Program-made: the position numbers and the translations under genes
Assembly: GCA_034440635.1 (NCBI GenBank)
Contig: JAOTON010001251.1
Location: 975,001 to 1,039,000, forward strand
Length of the DNA stretch: 64,000 bases
Reading direction: 5' to 3'
Source of the DNA: Lepas anatifera
Taxonomy: Eukaryota; Arthropoda; Thecostraca; Lepadidae
Part shown: in pieces, positions 62,640-64,000 of the stretch
Layout: the number at the start of each line of letters is the position of its first letter
How positions within the stretch are numbered: position 1 is the stretch's first letter
Notes under the pieces: model-generated
Databases searched by the model: none
The model's input: only the letters and a program-made list of their open reading frames with translations
What the model was told of the DNA's origin: nothing

Positions 62640-64000
62640 GAAAGTAACGGATCGTTGTTCATTAGATGCATTTTTTGGTGCTGATTGCGATGCGCTCATC
62701 AGAAATGCAATTTTCGAAAAACTTTTGGTGGCCCACTCGAGTTGAAGGTTTTGCATTTTGCCCAATTTTCCACTTTTTGGCTCACCATCAACCCATATTA
62801 CCAACGAGGTGGAAAAAATTGCAATGGGTTGGTAGTTTGGTTCATTGGTGTTCCATTCGCTTTGTTTTTGTTGTTATAACTTGCACACATAACGGTTATT
62901 TTTTGCTTATCATATCCTCTTTTAGTTGAGCTTGCACTGGCTCTCCATAGATGGCGCTAGCGGCGTGACATGGTAAGTGAATGCTGATTTCCTCGGGGAC
63001 CGGGAATGTGAACAGCAACGTGAAAGGTGAGAAACAATTGCGAATTGGATTGTATAAACGCACTTAACGAGCTGTTTTCAAGCAGCACTGAAGTTGTTAA
63101 CACTGTTTCTCAGGTATTTTAAGCATGCCATGTCCAAATATGCTGCTGCTGCTGAAGTCCCGACCATAACCCTTTACCAATAGACGCAGGAACCGTGGGG
63201 GCTGTGGTGGTGGCTGTTGCACCCAACTTTCAGAGTGTGGCAGCAGCTCTAACCCCGCCCCCCAGTTTGAGCCGAGTCTGGAACTTCTCTATTAACATTT
63301 AAGTGATATGCCTAATCACCCCCGGCCATACCAACGCGGAAGCCCCTTCCTCCGACTAAAATAGTCTCTCCACCTATGCCGTCACCGACTGAATGCTTCC
63401 GTATTTGCGCCAAAAAGACTCTGCAGCAACCCTACTTTGACTGAAGTGCGAGGGTATCAGTTTTGAGGCTAGCGACCTCTAGCCCAGTCTCCTCTGACAT
63501 ATTTAGAGGTCGTTGTGGCCCAGAGAAGAATTATATGTTTTACGTATACGGATAGAATTGACAATTTTTAACGTTGCGGTCCAGCAGAAAAAATCGACTG
63601 GTTTGGCATTGTGCGAACATTTTTTTTACAAACATGGCATTGGTCACCAGGTTTTAAGGACTGAAGGAAATATGTTGTATGAAATCACAAAATAAGCTTT
63701 CCAACGTTTCCGCACTTTGCACTAGCTGCATTGGATAATAATCTATAATCATATGATAATCGATAATCATCGACATAATCTAAGTGTTTACGTTATCTTT
63801 TCCTTTCAGTTCTCTGATCGAAATTGAAAATGGAGGGACGGTTATATCAGCAAGAAATAAAGGAGTCTTACCGTGAGTTTTGTATATCATAGGGCGGCTG
63901 CTTATGACAAGAATTGAACTCATGGAGGAGCGGAGCAAAGATGAGTGTCATATTCCTATGGAAGAATGGAAGAGGAGCGAGCGATGTAGCAGCTCCTCTG
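62640..64000. other. non-genic DNA, nothing recognised
   Basis: Short frames only. A cluster of ATAATC and GATAATC repeats with the palindrome ATCATATGAT lies at about 63735-63780. No RNA gene or terminal repeats seen. Confidence 0.45.

Overview
This 64 kb window looks like a gene-poor, repeat-dense stretch of an animal genome, probably an invertebrate. The evidence is the repeat cast: Ty3/gypsy, several APE-type LINEs, a Penelope-like element, tRNA-derived SINEs, TTAA-flanked and 8-bp-duplication DNA elements. There are no operons and no bacterial signals. An arthropod is possible (marine repeats of the AGGTCA type, CCTAA-like runs in one LINE 3' UTR), but I cannot fix the taxon. I see no convincing host gene; every long reading frame with a recognisable domain belongs to a transposable element.

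Layout. 1-6 kb: non-genic DNA, one tRNA-derived SINE, and the start of a degenerate CAGGGG-type repeat array. 6.1-12.9 kb: a nested stack. A TTAA-flanked element (6846-12881) is split by a 4.7 kb hAT-like element (7422-12168, 8-bp duplication). That element carries a 2.5 kb degenerate array, and a second TTAA element (10738-11797) sits within it. 13-14.1 kb: GC-rich DNA and a 46-bp tandem repeat. 14.4-16.1 kb: a foldback element and a TTAA-family fragment. 16151-24540: a nearly intact minus-strand Ty3/gypsy retrotransposon with 842-bp LTRs, a CAAAG duplication, gag, pol and a candidate -1 frameshift site. 24.5-30.6 kb: a decayed plus-strand LINE with an N-terminal 2A peptide motif, interrupted by a 3.1 kb near-palindromic hAT-like element.

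30.6-34.65 kb and 38.5-43.2 kb: two inverted copies of an I-type LINE (endonuclease, RT, RNase H, C-terminal Cys/His motif). The second is broken by a TTAA element whose empty site is preserved in the first. 34.9-37.1 kb and 48.4-51.7 kb: arms of a large inverted duplication, each with its own later insertions, so each arm serves as the other's empty site. 43.2-47.4 kb: a third, minus-strand LINE with ORF1 (coiled coil, RNA-binding fold, glycine-rich 24-bp repeats), endonuclease and truncated RT. 51.7-53.2 kb: foldback and MITE insertions. 53.4-56.7 kb: a 606-bp-arm inverted repeat enclosing a Penelope-like GIY-YIG endonuclease fragment with a hammerhead-like motif. 58.2-62.6 kb: a fourth LINE broken by several insertions. 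62.6-64 kb: no recognised feature.

The genes do not form a pathway. The window records successive transposition, and several insertion orders can be read directly from target-site duplications and paralogous empty sites. The most unusual property is that the TTAA-flanked elements are packed with AGGTCA half-sites, including perfect DR1 arrangements matching nuclear-receptor consensus sites.
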